Positions 13,402-18,746 of a stretch of 22,932 bases of DNA are shown one piece after another. The notes beneath the pieces were generated by a model that saw nothing but the letters and a program-made list of their open reading frames with translations, was not told where the DNA came from and ran no database searches. A program made the position numbers and the translations under genes. Each line of letters opens with the position of its first letter. Position 1 is the first letter of the stretch. Source of the stretch: a virus; IMG/VR virus record IMGVR_UViG_3300042475_000595, positions 1 to 22,932 of that record, one strand, 5' to 3'.

Positions 13402-13411
13402 GATTGGTTTT
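13402..13411 (-). promoter_or_regulatory. Leader motif copy (AAAACCAATC)
   Basis: A perfect copy 4 nt upstream of the ATG at 13397. It overlaps the TAA of the coiled-coil gene. Confidence 0.7.
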
Positions 13412-13550
13412 AGATAAATAGAATTGATTGCTGCTCCAAAACCTCAATACGAGCTTCAAGCTCTTGTACCTTGTTTTGTAGTGCTTGGATTTGTGCTTGT
13501 TGCACCTGCACCATCTCGGTGTAAACGTCTGAACTGAAAGATAAAGTCAT
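13410..13550 (-). CDS. Coiled-coil mini-protein (46 aa)
   Basis: ATG 13550 and TAA 13410 give 46 residues. Residues 14-41 (VQVQQAQIQALQNKVQELEA ...) have a clear heptad pattern with Leu, Val and Ile at a and d positions and many Gln and Glu, so a parallel or antiparallel dimeric coiled coil is likely. It has its own promoter and leader motif and precedes the SSB-like gene. No family is recognised. It may be an oligomeric regulator or scaffold of the SSB-like protein. Confidence 0.72.
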   Translation of the reverse strand: MTLSFSSDVYTEMVQVQQAQIQALQNKVQELEARIEVLEQQSILFI

Positions 13551-13554
13551 AACT

Positions 13555-13564
13555 GATTGGTTTT
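13555..13564 (-). promoter_or_regulatory. Leader motif copy (AAAACCAATC)
   Basis: A perfect copy 4 nt upstream of the ATG at 13550 and 8 nt downstream of the promoter -7 element. Complementarity to the 12960-12972 repeat is 13 nt. Confidence 0.7.
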
Positions 13565-13572
13565 AAGTTATG

Positions 13573-13603
13573 CAAATATACAACTTATTCTGATACCACC
13601 AAA
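13573..13603 (-). promoter_or_regulatory. Consensus Bacteroidota promoter
   Basis: TTTG (13600-13603), N19, TATATTTG (13573-13580): a perfect match to the Bacteroidota -33 TTTG / -7 TAnnTTTG consensus with the ideal spacing. The start of transcription would be near 13568, giving a leader of about 20 nt that begins with the AAAACCAATC motif. It overlaps the end of the RusA-like gene. Confidence 0.85.
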
Positions 13604-13944
13604 CCTGTGAAGGTTATTTCTGCCGTGTCTTTAGGAATTGATTTGTCATGAACCATCTTCAGCGACTGGACATAGGTGCGTGAGTCATCCTTTACGCCAC
13701 CCCAAGTCTTGAATGCATCCAGAGCAAACTTCACCGCCATTATCGCATTGTCAATATCGTATCGGTAGTTGACCTTGCAAAAAATTTGCACATCCGTTAT
13801 CTGCTCAAGATCATACTCTGCTAGTTGCAGCATCACCTCATCGCAATGTTTGGTCTTTGCCTTTGCACGGACTGTCCAATGCTTGGAAGCGTAGAAAGCA
13901 TTGAGGCTTGGAACCTTACCGACTACGACCTTGTAGCTTTTCAA
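13585..13944 (-). CDS. RusA-like Holliday junction resolvase
   Basis: The 119-residue protein has YRYDIDNAIMAVKFALDAFK (61-80) and then WGGVKDDSRTYVQSL, with D63, D65 and the DD at 86-87. This matches the RusA acidic catalytic set 'D-x-DN ... G...DD', which cuts four-way junctions during replication and packaging. The start is a TTG at 13944 that overlaps the preceding TGA as TTGA. The length of about 120 residues is typical. Confidence 0.88.
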   Translation of the reverse strand: MKSYKVVVGKVPSLNAFYASKHWTVRAKAKTKHCDEVMLQLAEYDLEQITDVQIFCKVNYRYDIDNAIMAVKFALDAFKTWGGVKDDSRTYVQSLKMVHDKSIPKDTAEITFTGLVVSE

Positions 13945-14189
13945 TTATCGGGGATAAGGTATCCGCATTGTATAGCGAAGTGCAGGTCTATCTTGGCAAT
14001 CTCACCGAGTAACTCTTGTTCTTTGTACTTCGCCTGTTGGCGAGCGTTGTATGTGGCTTCGCAGTTAGACATGAGCGTAGCGCACTCCTCAAGGATAAAG
14101 TCAATCTTCCTGCGTTTGGCAGGGTTAGTATAGTACTGCATATTTTCCTGTTGTTGTTTGGCTTCCTTCGCTTGTTGCTCGTTGCTCAT
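13941..14189 (-). CDS. Hypothetical protein (82 aa)
   Basis: The start ATG 14189 (MSNEQQAKEAKQQQENMQYY) is preferred over a longer frame because the extra N-terminus falls within the DUF3310 gene and looks non-coding. The protein is helical with two Cys (ECATLMSNCEA) and ends near a hydrophobic LHFAIQCGYLIPDN. It overlaps the DUF3310 gene by 65 nt and ends in TTGA overlap with the RusA-like gene. I recognise no family. Confidence 0.65.
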   Translation of the reverse strand: MSNEQQAKEAKQQQENMQYYTNPAKRRKIDFILEECATLMSNCEATYNARQQAKYKEQELLGEIAKIDLHFAIQCGYLIPDN

Positions 14190-14427
14190 TCTGTCGTTCA
14201 AGTTCAAATTGTAGGTGAGCGATAGCCTTGCGGATGTCATCGCAGATAGGGTTGTGAGGTTTCTTGCCTGCACGCATTAGGTAGGTTAGAGCCGTACCCA
14301 AGTTGTAGTTGTCAGGTTGGAAGTCCATCACCACATCCTTCGCCTCTATCTTCAACGTCTTGCCGATGTAGTACTTTGGTGTCATTAGCCAAAGGTACAT
14401 CATCCCAATAAATGTAGATGTGGTCAT
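14125..14427 (-). CDS. DUF3310 protein
   Basis: The 100-residue protein carries the DUF3310 pattern: YYIGKTLKIEAKDVVMDF (19-36), NYNLGTALTYLMRAGKK (40-56), and DDIRKAIAHLQFELE (63-77). The family is known as a small phage protein, sometimes called nucleotide kinase-like, with unknown function. It starts at ATG 14427 (M15 at 14385 is an alternative). Being the first gene after the long non-coding region, and just downstream of a TTGACA/TAATAT pair, it probably heads the early operon. Confidence 0.82.
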   Translation of the reverse strand: MTTSTFIGMMYLWLMTPKYYIGKTLKIEAKDVVMDFQPDNYNLGTALTYLMRAGKKPHNPICDDIRKAIAHLQFELERQNEQRATSEGSQTTTGKYAVLY

Positions 14428-14447
14428 TCATTATTTAGAATCATTAC

Positions 14448-14476
14448 ATATTAGCATAAGGACTTGCGTATGTCAA
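14448..14476 (-). promoter_or_regulatory. Sigma-70-like promoter (TTGACA-N17-TAATAT)
   Basis: TTGACA (14471-14476) and TAATAT (14448-14453) on the minus strand are spaced by exactly 17 nt, giving a near-consensus proteobacterial-type promoter directly upstream of the DUF3310 gene. Bacteroidota sigma factors do not normally prefer this form, so it may be read by the phage sigma-like factor or be coincidental. Confidence 0.45.
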
Positions 14477-14702
14477 TTTTATTTTGTTTTTTTTACAAGT
14501 TAACTTGATTAGTTACTTAACTTAATCAACTTTCAAGTTGATATTAGTTAGTAGTTAGTCAACTCTTAACTTAACCAAACAACTTAAAGAAAAAGAAACT
14601 TAATAAAGAAAAAGAAAGAAGTTTCGTTTTAACGCATCCAAATACCTCAAGGCATACACTTATACCATTTTAGTATTTAAGTGCAGCAGAAGCCAAATAA
14701 AC
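14477..14702. other. AT-rich non-coding region with palindromes, candidate origin/control region
   Basis: No reading frame on the minus strand survives here; the ATG codons are followed at once by stops. The region holds a perfect 12-bp palindrome CAAGTTAACTTG (14496-14507), an inverted repeat ATCAACTT-TC-AAGTTGAT (14525-14542), several further AGTTA/TTAACTT variants up to 14580, and a direct purine repeat ACTTAAAGAAAAAGAAA / ACTTAATAAAGAAAAAGAAA (14583-14620). It separates late lysis genes from early genes. A replication origin or a control region is inferred from its position and repeats. Confidence 0.5.
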
Positions 14703-15122
14703 CTACTCTACGAGCTTATCTATCCACTTCTTTACGAAGTACGCAGCGACCAAAATAAATATAAGCAAAACTGCTCCTCCCTCAAGAGTCCATCCCCTCT
14801 GCTTCTTCTCCTTCGTGAGAATCTTGGTCTGTGTGACTCGGATGGTGTCGGGCAAGCAGGTGGCCTCAACGTACACCTTTCTGTCTATGTACTGGAGTTG
14901 AAGGCGTACCTTGTCTTGGTAAATTGTCGTGTCCTTGTAGAGTTCGAGCGTGTCGGTTAGGTACTTTGTCTTGGTTACAATGACCGTGTCCCGAACAACT
15001 ACACTCTGAAGGACTGGTTTCACAGTAGCGCAACTGCTAACTACCGCAAGAGTCGCAGTCAGCAGGATTGTCCACATTGCAAGTCGGTTGGGGTTTAGTT
15101 TCAAGGGAGTCAAGCCATTCAT
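14703..15122 (-). CDS. u-spanin-like lysis lipoprotein
   Basis: The product has 139 residues from ATG 15122 (TGATG overlap with the endopeptidase stop). Numbered from the TTG three bases earlier, it has a hydrophobic signal (AMWTILLTATLAVV, about 16-29), a lipobox VSSC with C32, a beta-rich middle (about 36-105, many TVIVT/KVYVE strands), and a C-terminal transmembrane helix GAVLLIFILVAAYFVKKW (117-134). An N-terminal lipid anchor plus C-terminal transmembrane helix in one protein is the u-spanin architecture of T1 gp11, which fuses inner and outer membranes. It follows the endolysin gene directly. Confidence 0.75.
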   Translation of the reverse strand: MNGLTPLKLNPNRLAMWTILLTATLAVVSSCATVKPVLQSVVVRDTVIVTKTKYLTDTLELYKDTTIYQDKVRLQLQYIDRKVYVEATCLPDTIRVTQTKILTKEKKQRGWTLEGGAVLLIFILVAAYFVKKWIDKLVE

Positions 15123-15547
15123 CAAAAGAGGAGGTATTTAGTTTTGCCATTGTGCTTTACTGCTTTTAGGATTTGTTTTCGGTTCTTGCTACTTGAGTAA
15201 CTAACGTGAACCCACGATGGCGCAGTATCAGAGCCAAATTCCCAAATGAGTTGGTCAAAGTCCAAATTGTCCTTAATCCAATGGAACAACACATCATTGC
15301 CTGCTTCGCACTTGAGGTCGGCTGCTTGGCCTTGAACGTGCTGCGAGGTCTTCGCTCCCCCTACTTTGCTATTCACCGCAGGGCTGCGGTATGCACTCGT
15401 TACTTTCACCGCACCCAATGCGTCTCTCGTGGGTTGTAAGACCTTTTCTGCAAGCGCACGAAGGTTGGGTTCCAAGTGCTTGGGTAAAGCGTTAGGAAGC
15501 CCTGTTTTTGTAGCAGTCAGTTCTGCGAGGGTAAAGTTCTTGGTCAC
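15122..15547 (-). CDS. M15-family peptidoglycan endopeptidase (endolysin)
   Basis: The 141-residue protein is a compact M15 peptidase (Peptidase_M15_3). TSAYRSPAVNSKVGGAKTSQ (50-69) followed by HVQGQAADL gives the zinc ligands H70 and D77; H114 in WVHVSY completes the set, with R54 in the 'YRS' motif. It cleaves peptide crosslinks of the host wall. No signal peptide is present, so export needs a holin. The start is GTG at 15547; no other start exists in the open frame. It is followed by the u-spanin-like gene and preceded by a regulatory gap. Confidence 0.9.
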   Translation of the reverse strand: MTKNFTLAELTATKTGLPNALPKHLEPNLRALAEKVLQPTRDALGAVKVTSAYRSPAVNSKVGGAKTSQHVQGQAADLKCEAGNDVLFHWIKDNLDFDQLIWEFGSDTAPSWVHVSYSSSKNRKQILKAVKHNGKTKYLLF

Positions 15548-15580
15548 GTTTTTAATATCAAAAGTTGGACATTTTACACA

Positions 15581-15740
15581 TTATGCTCATTTGACTTTAC
15601 ACTTTGCGTGATTTATGCTCATTTGAATTAGCATTATTCGCTTTTTGCATAGTGCTTAATGTGCCTTTAATTGCACAATTTGTAGTCATAATGTACATTA
15701 AAACGTACATTAACAGGTAAAGTGCGTCTTAATGCACATT
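15581..15740. repeat. Cluster of ATGNNCAT dyads upstream of the endolysin gene
   Basis: Five related sites lie in 160 bp: ATGCTCATT (15583 and 15615), ATGTACATT (15691), ACGTACATT (15703) and ATGCACATT (15732). Two are part of a 14-bp direct repeat TTATGCTCATTTGA (15581-15594, 15613-15626), and one is a perfect 12-bp palindrome TAATGTACATTA (15689-15700). The stretch 15548-15740 has no convincing gene. It most resembles an operator or promoter region that controls lysis. Confidence 0.6.
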
Positions 15741-15869
15741 TTAACGACCTTGACTCTTGTAAGGCTTGGAGTAGTTCTTACTCGCTTTGTTGGCAGATGC
15801 ACTCTTGGAGTGCTTGCCTCGCTTCTTGCTCTTACTTATTCGTTGGCTTACCGCCTGCTGCTTTGCCAT
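15741..15869 (-). CDS. Small very basic protein (42 aa), overlapping a membrane-protein gene
   Basis: The frame begins at ATG 15869 (or ATG 15881 for 46 residues), inside the end of the upstream membrane-protein gene, and stops at TAA 15741. The sequence is full of Lys, Arg, Ser and Gln, ending KNYSKPYKSQGR. Similar Lys-rich mini-proteins with a terminal 'Y....GQGR' are ones I recall from Bacteroidota phages. It may bind DNA or neutralise it in the capsid, but function is unknown. Its last codons lie at the edge of the dyad cluster. Confidence 0.6.
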   Translation of the reverse strand: MAKQQAVSQRISKSKKRGKHSKSASANKASKNYSKPYKSQGR

Positions 15870-16035
15870 CTTCTTTACCATCTTTAAAAAAGAAAAGTGC
15901 GAATGCACCCATCATAAACGCACTCACCTCCGTGAGCGTGGCCTTCTCGTAAAACACAAGCACAAAACAAAGGCCGATAATAATCAGCCCAAGTAGAGTA
16001 GTCTTCGGGTTACCGAAGATGCGCTCAATTAGCAC
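15832..16035 (-). CDS. Two-helix membrane protein (holin candidate)
   Basis: The product has 67 residues from GTG 16035, which overlaps the stop of the gene upstream by 11 nt; a TTG at 16083 is possible but would add a segment that overlaps that gene. Two transmembrane helices are visible (TTLLGLIIIGLCFVLVFY and SAFMMGAFALFFF) with the charged KATLTEV turn between them. The C-terminus is Lys- and Gly-rich. It is close to the endolysin and spanin genes. Holin-like proteins of this form are known in Bacteroidota phages, but the role is inferred. Confidence 0.68.
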   Translation of the reverse strand: MLIERIFGNPKTTLLGLIIIGLCFVLVFYEKATLTEVSAFMMGAFALFFFKDGKEDGKAAGGKPTNK

Positions 16036-16195
16036 CTTTGTCCTTCTTGTAGTCCCTTCGCCACTTCCAAAGAGTGTACGCAAGTGAGGTTACAAGTACG
16101 GCTAAACCCAACATTTGGTGGGCGTAACTTACGAGAAGTCCTGCTCCAGTTAAAGACCAAGACGTGATTACGCTATCTGCTGACTCCTTCGTCAT
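16025..16195 (-). CDS. Small membrane protein (holin candidate)
   Basis: The product has 56 residues if it starts at ATG 16195 (MTKESADSVITSWSLTGAGL); the longer frame to 16288 covers a neighbouring gene. Two hydrophobic stretches (about 13-28 and 31-46) precede a strongly basic tail WKWRRDYKKDKG, which fits the positive-inside C-terminus of class II holins. It lies next to a second membrane protein, and the two may act as holin and antiholin. Both assignments are by topology. Confidence 0.66.
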   Translation of the reverse strand: MTKESADSVITSWSLTGAGLLVSYAHQMLGLAVLVTSLAYTLWKWRRDYKKDKGAN

Positions 16196-16340
16196 CGCTT
16201 GAGAATTCAATCGTTGGCAGTTTGTGGAGTTCCTCCAACGCCTTGACAATGTTGGTGACCTCAACCAAGTTAAAGCAGCCCTTTGCAATGGCGATGTTTA
16301 ACGCTTCGGTCGTTACTTGTAGTGCTACTGAATGCTCCAT
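16173..16340 (-). CDS. Hypothetical protein (55 aa)
   Basis: ATG 16340 follows the TAA of the DUF7936-like gene with no gap, and TAG 16173 is 23 nt inside the holin-like gene. The protein MEHSVALQVTTEALNIAIAK is helical, with a phrase GCFNLVEVTNIVKALEELHK and an acidic tail FSSDDEGVS. Similar short proteins with 'L.EA..IAI.KG.F.L.EV..I...L..L' are ones I remember next to phage fibre or lysis genes. Function is not known. Confidence 0.68.
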   Translation of the reverse strand: MEHSVALQVTTEALNIAIAKGCFNLVEVTNIVKALEELHKLPTIEFSSDDEGVSR

Positions 16341-16664
16341 TTAGAAAGGCAACGGGGTGTTGACGGGATATACGGGGGGATTGATAAGGGAATCAATTTG
16401 CCCTTGAATGCAAGCCTCAAGATTAGCAACGCCATCAACGCCAAGTTGCTCTTGAACCCAACCGATAACGATTTCGTTGGTTAGGTCAGCGTAAGGGATG
16501 AACTCCGATACTGATTCGGTAGAGAATCGTGCGGTGTTAGATAGTGATGCGGTATACTCGCCATCAACGCCTACCACTTCGTAGTTTGCGATTACAACGT
16601 AGTCAGATTCGGTGCCGATGGTTTCGGTGTAAAGGGCAGTTACTGCCCAAGTGAAGGTTGTCAT
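16341..16664 (-). CDS. DUF7936-like conserved phage protein
   Basis: The 107-residue protein begins MTTFTWAVTALYTETIGTES; the TAATG overlap with the fibre gene fixes this start and makes a longer frame unlikely. The features are a Trp in the first strand, DYVVIANYEVVGVDGEYTAS (21-40), then IPYADLTNEIVIGWVQEQLG (56-75) and a tail ending PVNTPLPF. This corresponds to the DUF7936-type pattern common in phages next to fibre genes. The function is unknown; an association with the fibre or its assembly is likely from position. Confidence 0.75.
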   Translation of the reverse strand: MTTFTWAVTALYTETIGTESDYVVIANYEVVGVDGEYTASLSNTARFSTESVSEFIPYADLTNEIVIGWVQEQLGVDGVANLEACIQGQIDSLINPPVYPVNTPLPF

Positions 16665-17956
16665 TATGCTTTTAATAAGATTTTGTATGCTACTCCGTTG
16701 ATGCGAACGCTCCAAGTTGTATCTGATACGACTACTTCGGTTGCGATGGCTCCTGCGTTGTAACTTGTGCTACCAACTACAAATTGGTTTGATGCGGTCG
16801 CGGTTGCTTCACGGCCTAAAATAACAGAACCACTAAAATTACCCGATTGAGTATCTTTACCAACCGCAGTATTACTAGAACCCGTTGTATTTGCATCTAA
16901 AGAAGAGCCACCCAAAGCGGTGTTGGCTGCACCCGTAGTATTTGAATCCAACGCTTGAAATCCAACGGCAGTATTGTTATTTGCCGTACTCACCAGCAAA
17001 GCTTGGTAACCGATAGCGGTGTTTTGAATGGCAATAGTATTGGCTTTTAACGCTTGGAATCCAAGAGCGGTATTATTATTACCCGTAGATAATGTCAACG
17101 CTTGGTAGCCTATGGCAGTAACTCCCGTTCCACTCGTGTTGGAGAGTGCAGCTTCAAAGCCTACGGCAGTATTGTTAGATGCGGTGTTAGAGAATAAAGC
17201 AGATTGACCTATGGCAGTATTATTTGAACCCGTTGTATTGGAATCAAGCGCACTTCTGCCCATTACTGTATTAAAACTACCCGTACTTGTTAAACGTGAA
17301 GAGTTTAATCCTATTGAGGTGTTATCAAATCCCGTTGTATTTGATGATAGCGAGGAATTACCTACCGCAGTATTGCTCGCTGCCGTACTCAACTTCAATG
17401 CTTGGTAACCGATGGCAGTAACTCCCGCGCCACTCGTGTTGGTGAACGCTGCTTCATAACCTACGGCTACGTTGTTTGCGGCAGTGTTGGCGAATAAGGC
17501 ATTACTACCTACTGATGTATTATTTGAGGTTGTAGTTACTGCGCTCAATGCGCCATTACCAATGGCAGTATTATGAGAACCCGTAGAATTTACAATCATT
17601 GCAAATCTTCCAAGTGAGGTATTAAATTCACCCGTTGTATTTGCCTCTAAAGATTGTGTACCAATTGAAGTGTTATATGACCCCGTAGTGTTTGCGGTCA
17701 ATGAAGAAGCACCAACTGACGTATTTTGAATACCTGAAGTGTTGCTATCAAGAGCCGTAGCACCAAAAGCAGTATTAGACGTAACCGCCCCTGCACCATA
17801 GTTGGTCAGCGACCCCGTTGATACAAGCAAAGGCAAATCGTTGCCTAAGCCATCAGATAAACGCTGAAGCGTTCCATCAATCGGCCCGTTATCACCTACC
17901 TTAATAAGGCTATCGTATGTGTCCTGTGGGGTTGTCCCCGTTAAAGTTGTTCCCAT
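16664..17956 (-). CDS. Tail fibre with YadA-like beta-roll repeats
   Basis: The 430-residue protein has an N-terminal MGTTLTGTTPQDTYDSLIKV region (1-20) and then about 19 copies of a 16-17 residue repeat, N-T-(A/S)-(V/I/L)-G-x-x-(A/S)-L-x-x-N-T-T-G. Such repeats form left-handed beta-rolls in YadA and Hep_Hag head domains. The last part (ATASNQFVVGSTSYNAGAIA ... RINGVAYKILLKA) is not repetitive. It is probably a trimeric receptor-binding or decorating fibre. Two repeat blocks (GYEAAFTNTSGAGVTAIGYQ and its GFEAALSNTSGTGVTAIGYQ counterpart) are nearly identical, so the gene grew by duplication. Confidence 0.8.
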   Translation of the reverse strand: MGTTLTGTTPQDTYDSLIKVGDNGPIDGTLQRLSDGLGNDLPLLVSTGSLTNYGAGAVTSNTAFGATALDSNTSGIQNTSVGASSLTANTTGSYNTSIGTQSLEANTTGEFNTSLGRFAMIVNSTGSHNTAIGNGALSAVTTTSNNTSVGSNALFANTAANNVAVGYEAAFTNTSGAGVTAIGYQALKLSTAASNTAVGNSSLSSNTTGFDNTSIGLNSSRLTSTGSFNTVMGRSALDSNTTGSNNTAIGQSALFSNTASNNTAVGFEAALSNTSGTGVTAIGYQALTLSTGNNNTALGFQALKANTIAIQNTAIGYQALLVSTANNNTAVGFQALDSNTTGAANTALGGSSLDANTTGSSNTAVGKDTQSGNFSGSVILGREATATASNQFVVGSTSYNAGAIATEVVVSDTTWSVRINGVAYKILLKA

Positions 17957-17960
17957 AATT

Positions 17961-18170
17961 TTATGCTTCCCAAGTTGTTGACCAAGTGTTCCAAATTTCT
18001 ACTATTGACTGCCAAACCTCCTGCTCGTTAGCACCATAAAGGTTTGTAGTCGGATGGCCATAAGACAATGGCTGAACCATACCCCAAGAGATACTATTCG
18101 TTGCAGCAGCTTGACCCCAATAGATGTCATTGTTTGCTGCTCCCTGTCCCCAATCGCCTTGTATGCCCAT
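17961..18170 (-). CDS. WG-rich small structural protein
   Basis: The 69-residue protein MGIQGDWGQGAANNDIYWGQ is Gly, Asn, Trp and Gln rich: three WGQ/WGM elements and the phrase AATNSISWG repeat with slight changes. I recall this form from Bacteroidota phages, encoded next to fibre genes, where it is likely a virion component. A leader-like motif AAAGAGTTATTTA (18176-18188 on the minus strand) lies just upstream of the ATG. Function is not assigned. Confidence 0.68.
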   Translation of the reverse strand: MGIQGDWGQGAANNDIYWGQAAATNSISWGMVQPLSYGHPTTNLYGANEQEVWQSIVEIWNTWSTTWEA

Positions 18171-18240
18171 TGTCTAAATAACTCTTTAACTTCACGATGT
18201 TGCTACGCTTCGGAGTGTAGGTCTGTTTCTTGCCACTCAT
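18127..18240 (-). CDS. Possible basic mini-protein (37 aa)
   Basis: ATG 18240 overlaps the connector gene's stop as ATGA and the frame runs to TGA 18127, overlapping the next gene by 44 nt. The product begins MSGKKQTYTPKRSNIVKLKS and is basic. The coupling geometry is like the other real genes here, but no family is recognised and the length is small. Confidence 0.42.
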   Translation of the reverse strand: MSGKKQTYTPKRSNIVKLKSYLDNGHTRRLGTGSSKQ

Positions 18241-18737
18241 AAAACCCAAGAGCTGAAGTTAGAGTCAGTATCTGGGTAAACGTCAGCATTGTTGTTGGCG
18301 TTGTATTCTGGGAATGAGGCTTGGTTGTAGCTCATATAAGTGATAAACCTGTCGGTGTAGTACTTTGCCAAGTCCCGTGCCTTGCCGACCAAATAGTCAA
18401 CCTCAATCTTCTCTGCCGTTGTGCTATTCTCGGAGTTGTGCTTGAACACACCACCATTGCCGATGGTATACGCAGCAAAAGGCAAGTACTCTACCATTGC
18501 AAAATGGATTAACATCGGCTGAAGATAGTCGTTGACCAATGCCAAGTAAGGGTTGGCAAGAGTATTGGCGATGATGTCGTTGCTGATCTTGTCGTAGAGT
18601 TTTGTTCCTGTATAGTTTTGCAGGTGTATCTCCTGCGCAATCTTGATGAACTGGATGAACTTGTCCGTGTCCACGTTACCGCCAATCGCGGTATTGCGAA
18701 CCAAGTCCTCTCTTTTAATAAATAATGCCGTTGCCAT
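18237..18737 (-). CDS. Head-tail connector-like protein (DUF6712-like)
   Basis: The 166-residue protein from ATG 18737 begins MATALFIKREDLVRNTAIGG and is mostly helical. It has YLQPMLIHFAMVEYLPFAAY (70-89) and GNGGVFKHNSENSTTAE (93-109). This fits the DUF6712 pattern of small proteins encoded after the portal in Bacteroidota phages, which are taken to be head-tail adaptors. It starts 9 bp after the portal stop. The assignment is by recognition and position. Confidence 0.75.
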   Translation of the reverse strand: MATALFIKREDLVRNTAIGGNVDTDKFIQFIKIAQEIHLQNYTGTKLYDKISNDIIANTLANPYLALVNDYLQPMLIHFAMVEYLPFAAYTIGNGGVFKHNSENSTTAEKIEVDYLVGKARDLAKYYTDRFITYMSYNQASFPEYNANNNADVYPDTDSNFSSWVL

Positions 18738-18746
18738 TTCTATTCT

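Noticed and set aside
14496-14620. Attachment site or insertion-sequence end
   Set aside because: No integrase or transposase gene and no target duplication are visible; the repeats fit an origin or operator better.
15597-15710. 37-codon minus-strand frame through the dyad cluster
   Set aside because: It has no convincing protein character, and its start lies in one of the dyads. The region is better explained as regulatory.
16800-17800. CRISPR-like regular spacing of repeats in DNA
   Set aside because: The repeats are codon-level repeats of a fibre protein, diverged and without spacers.
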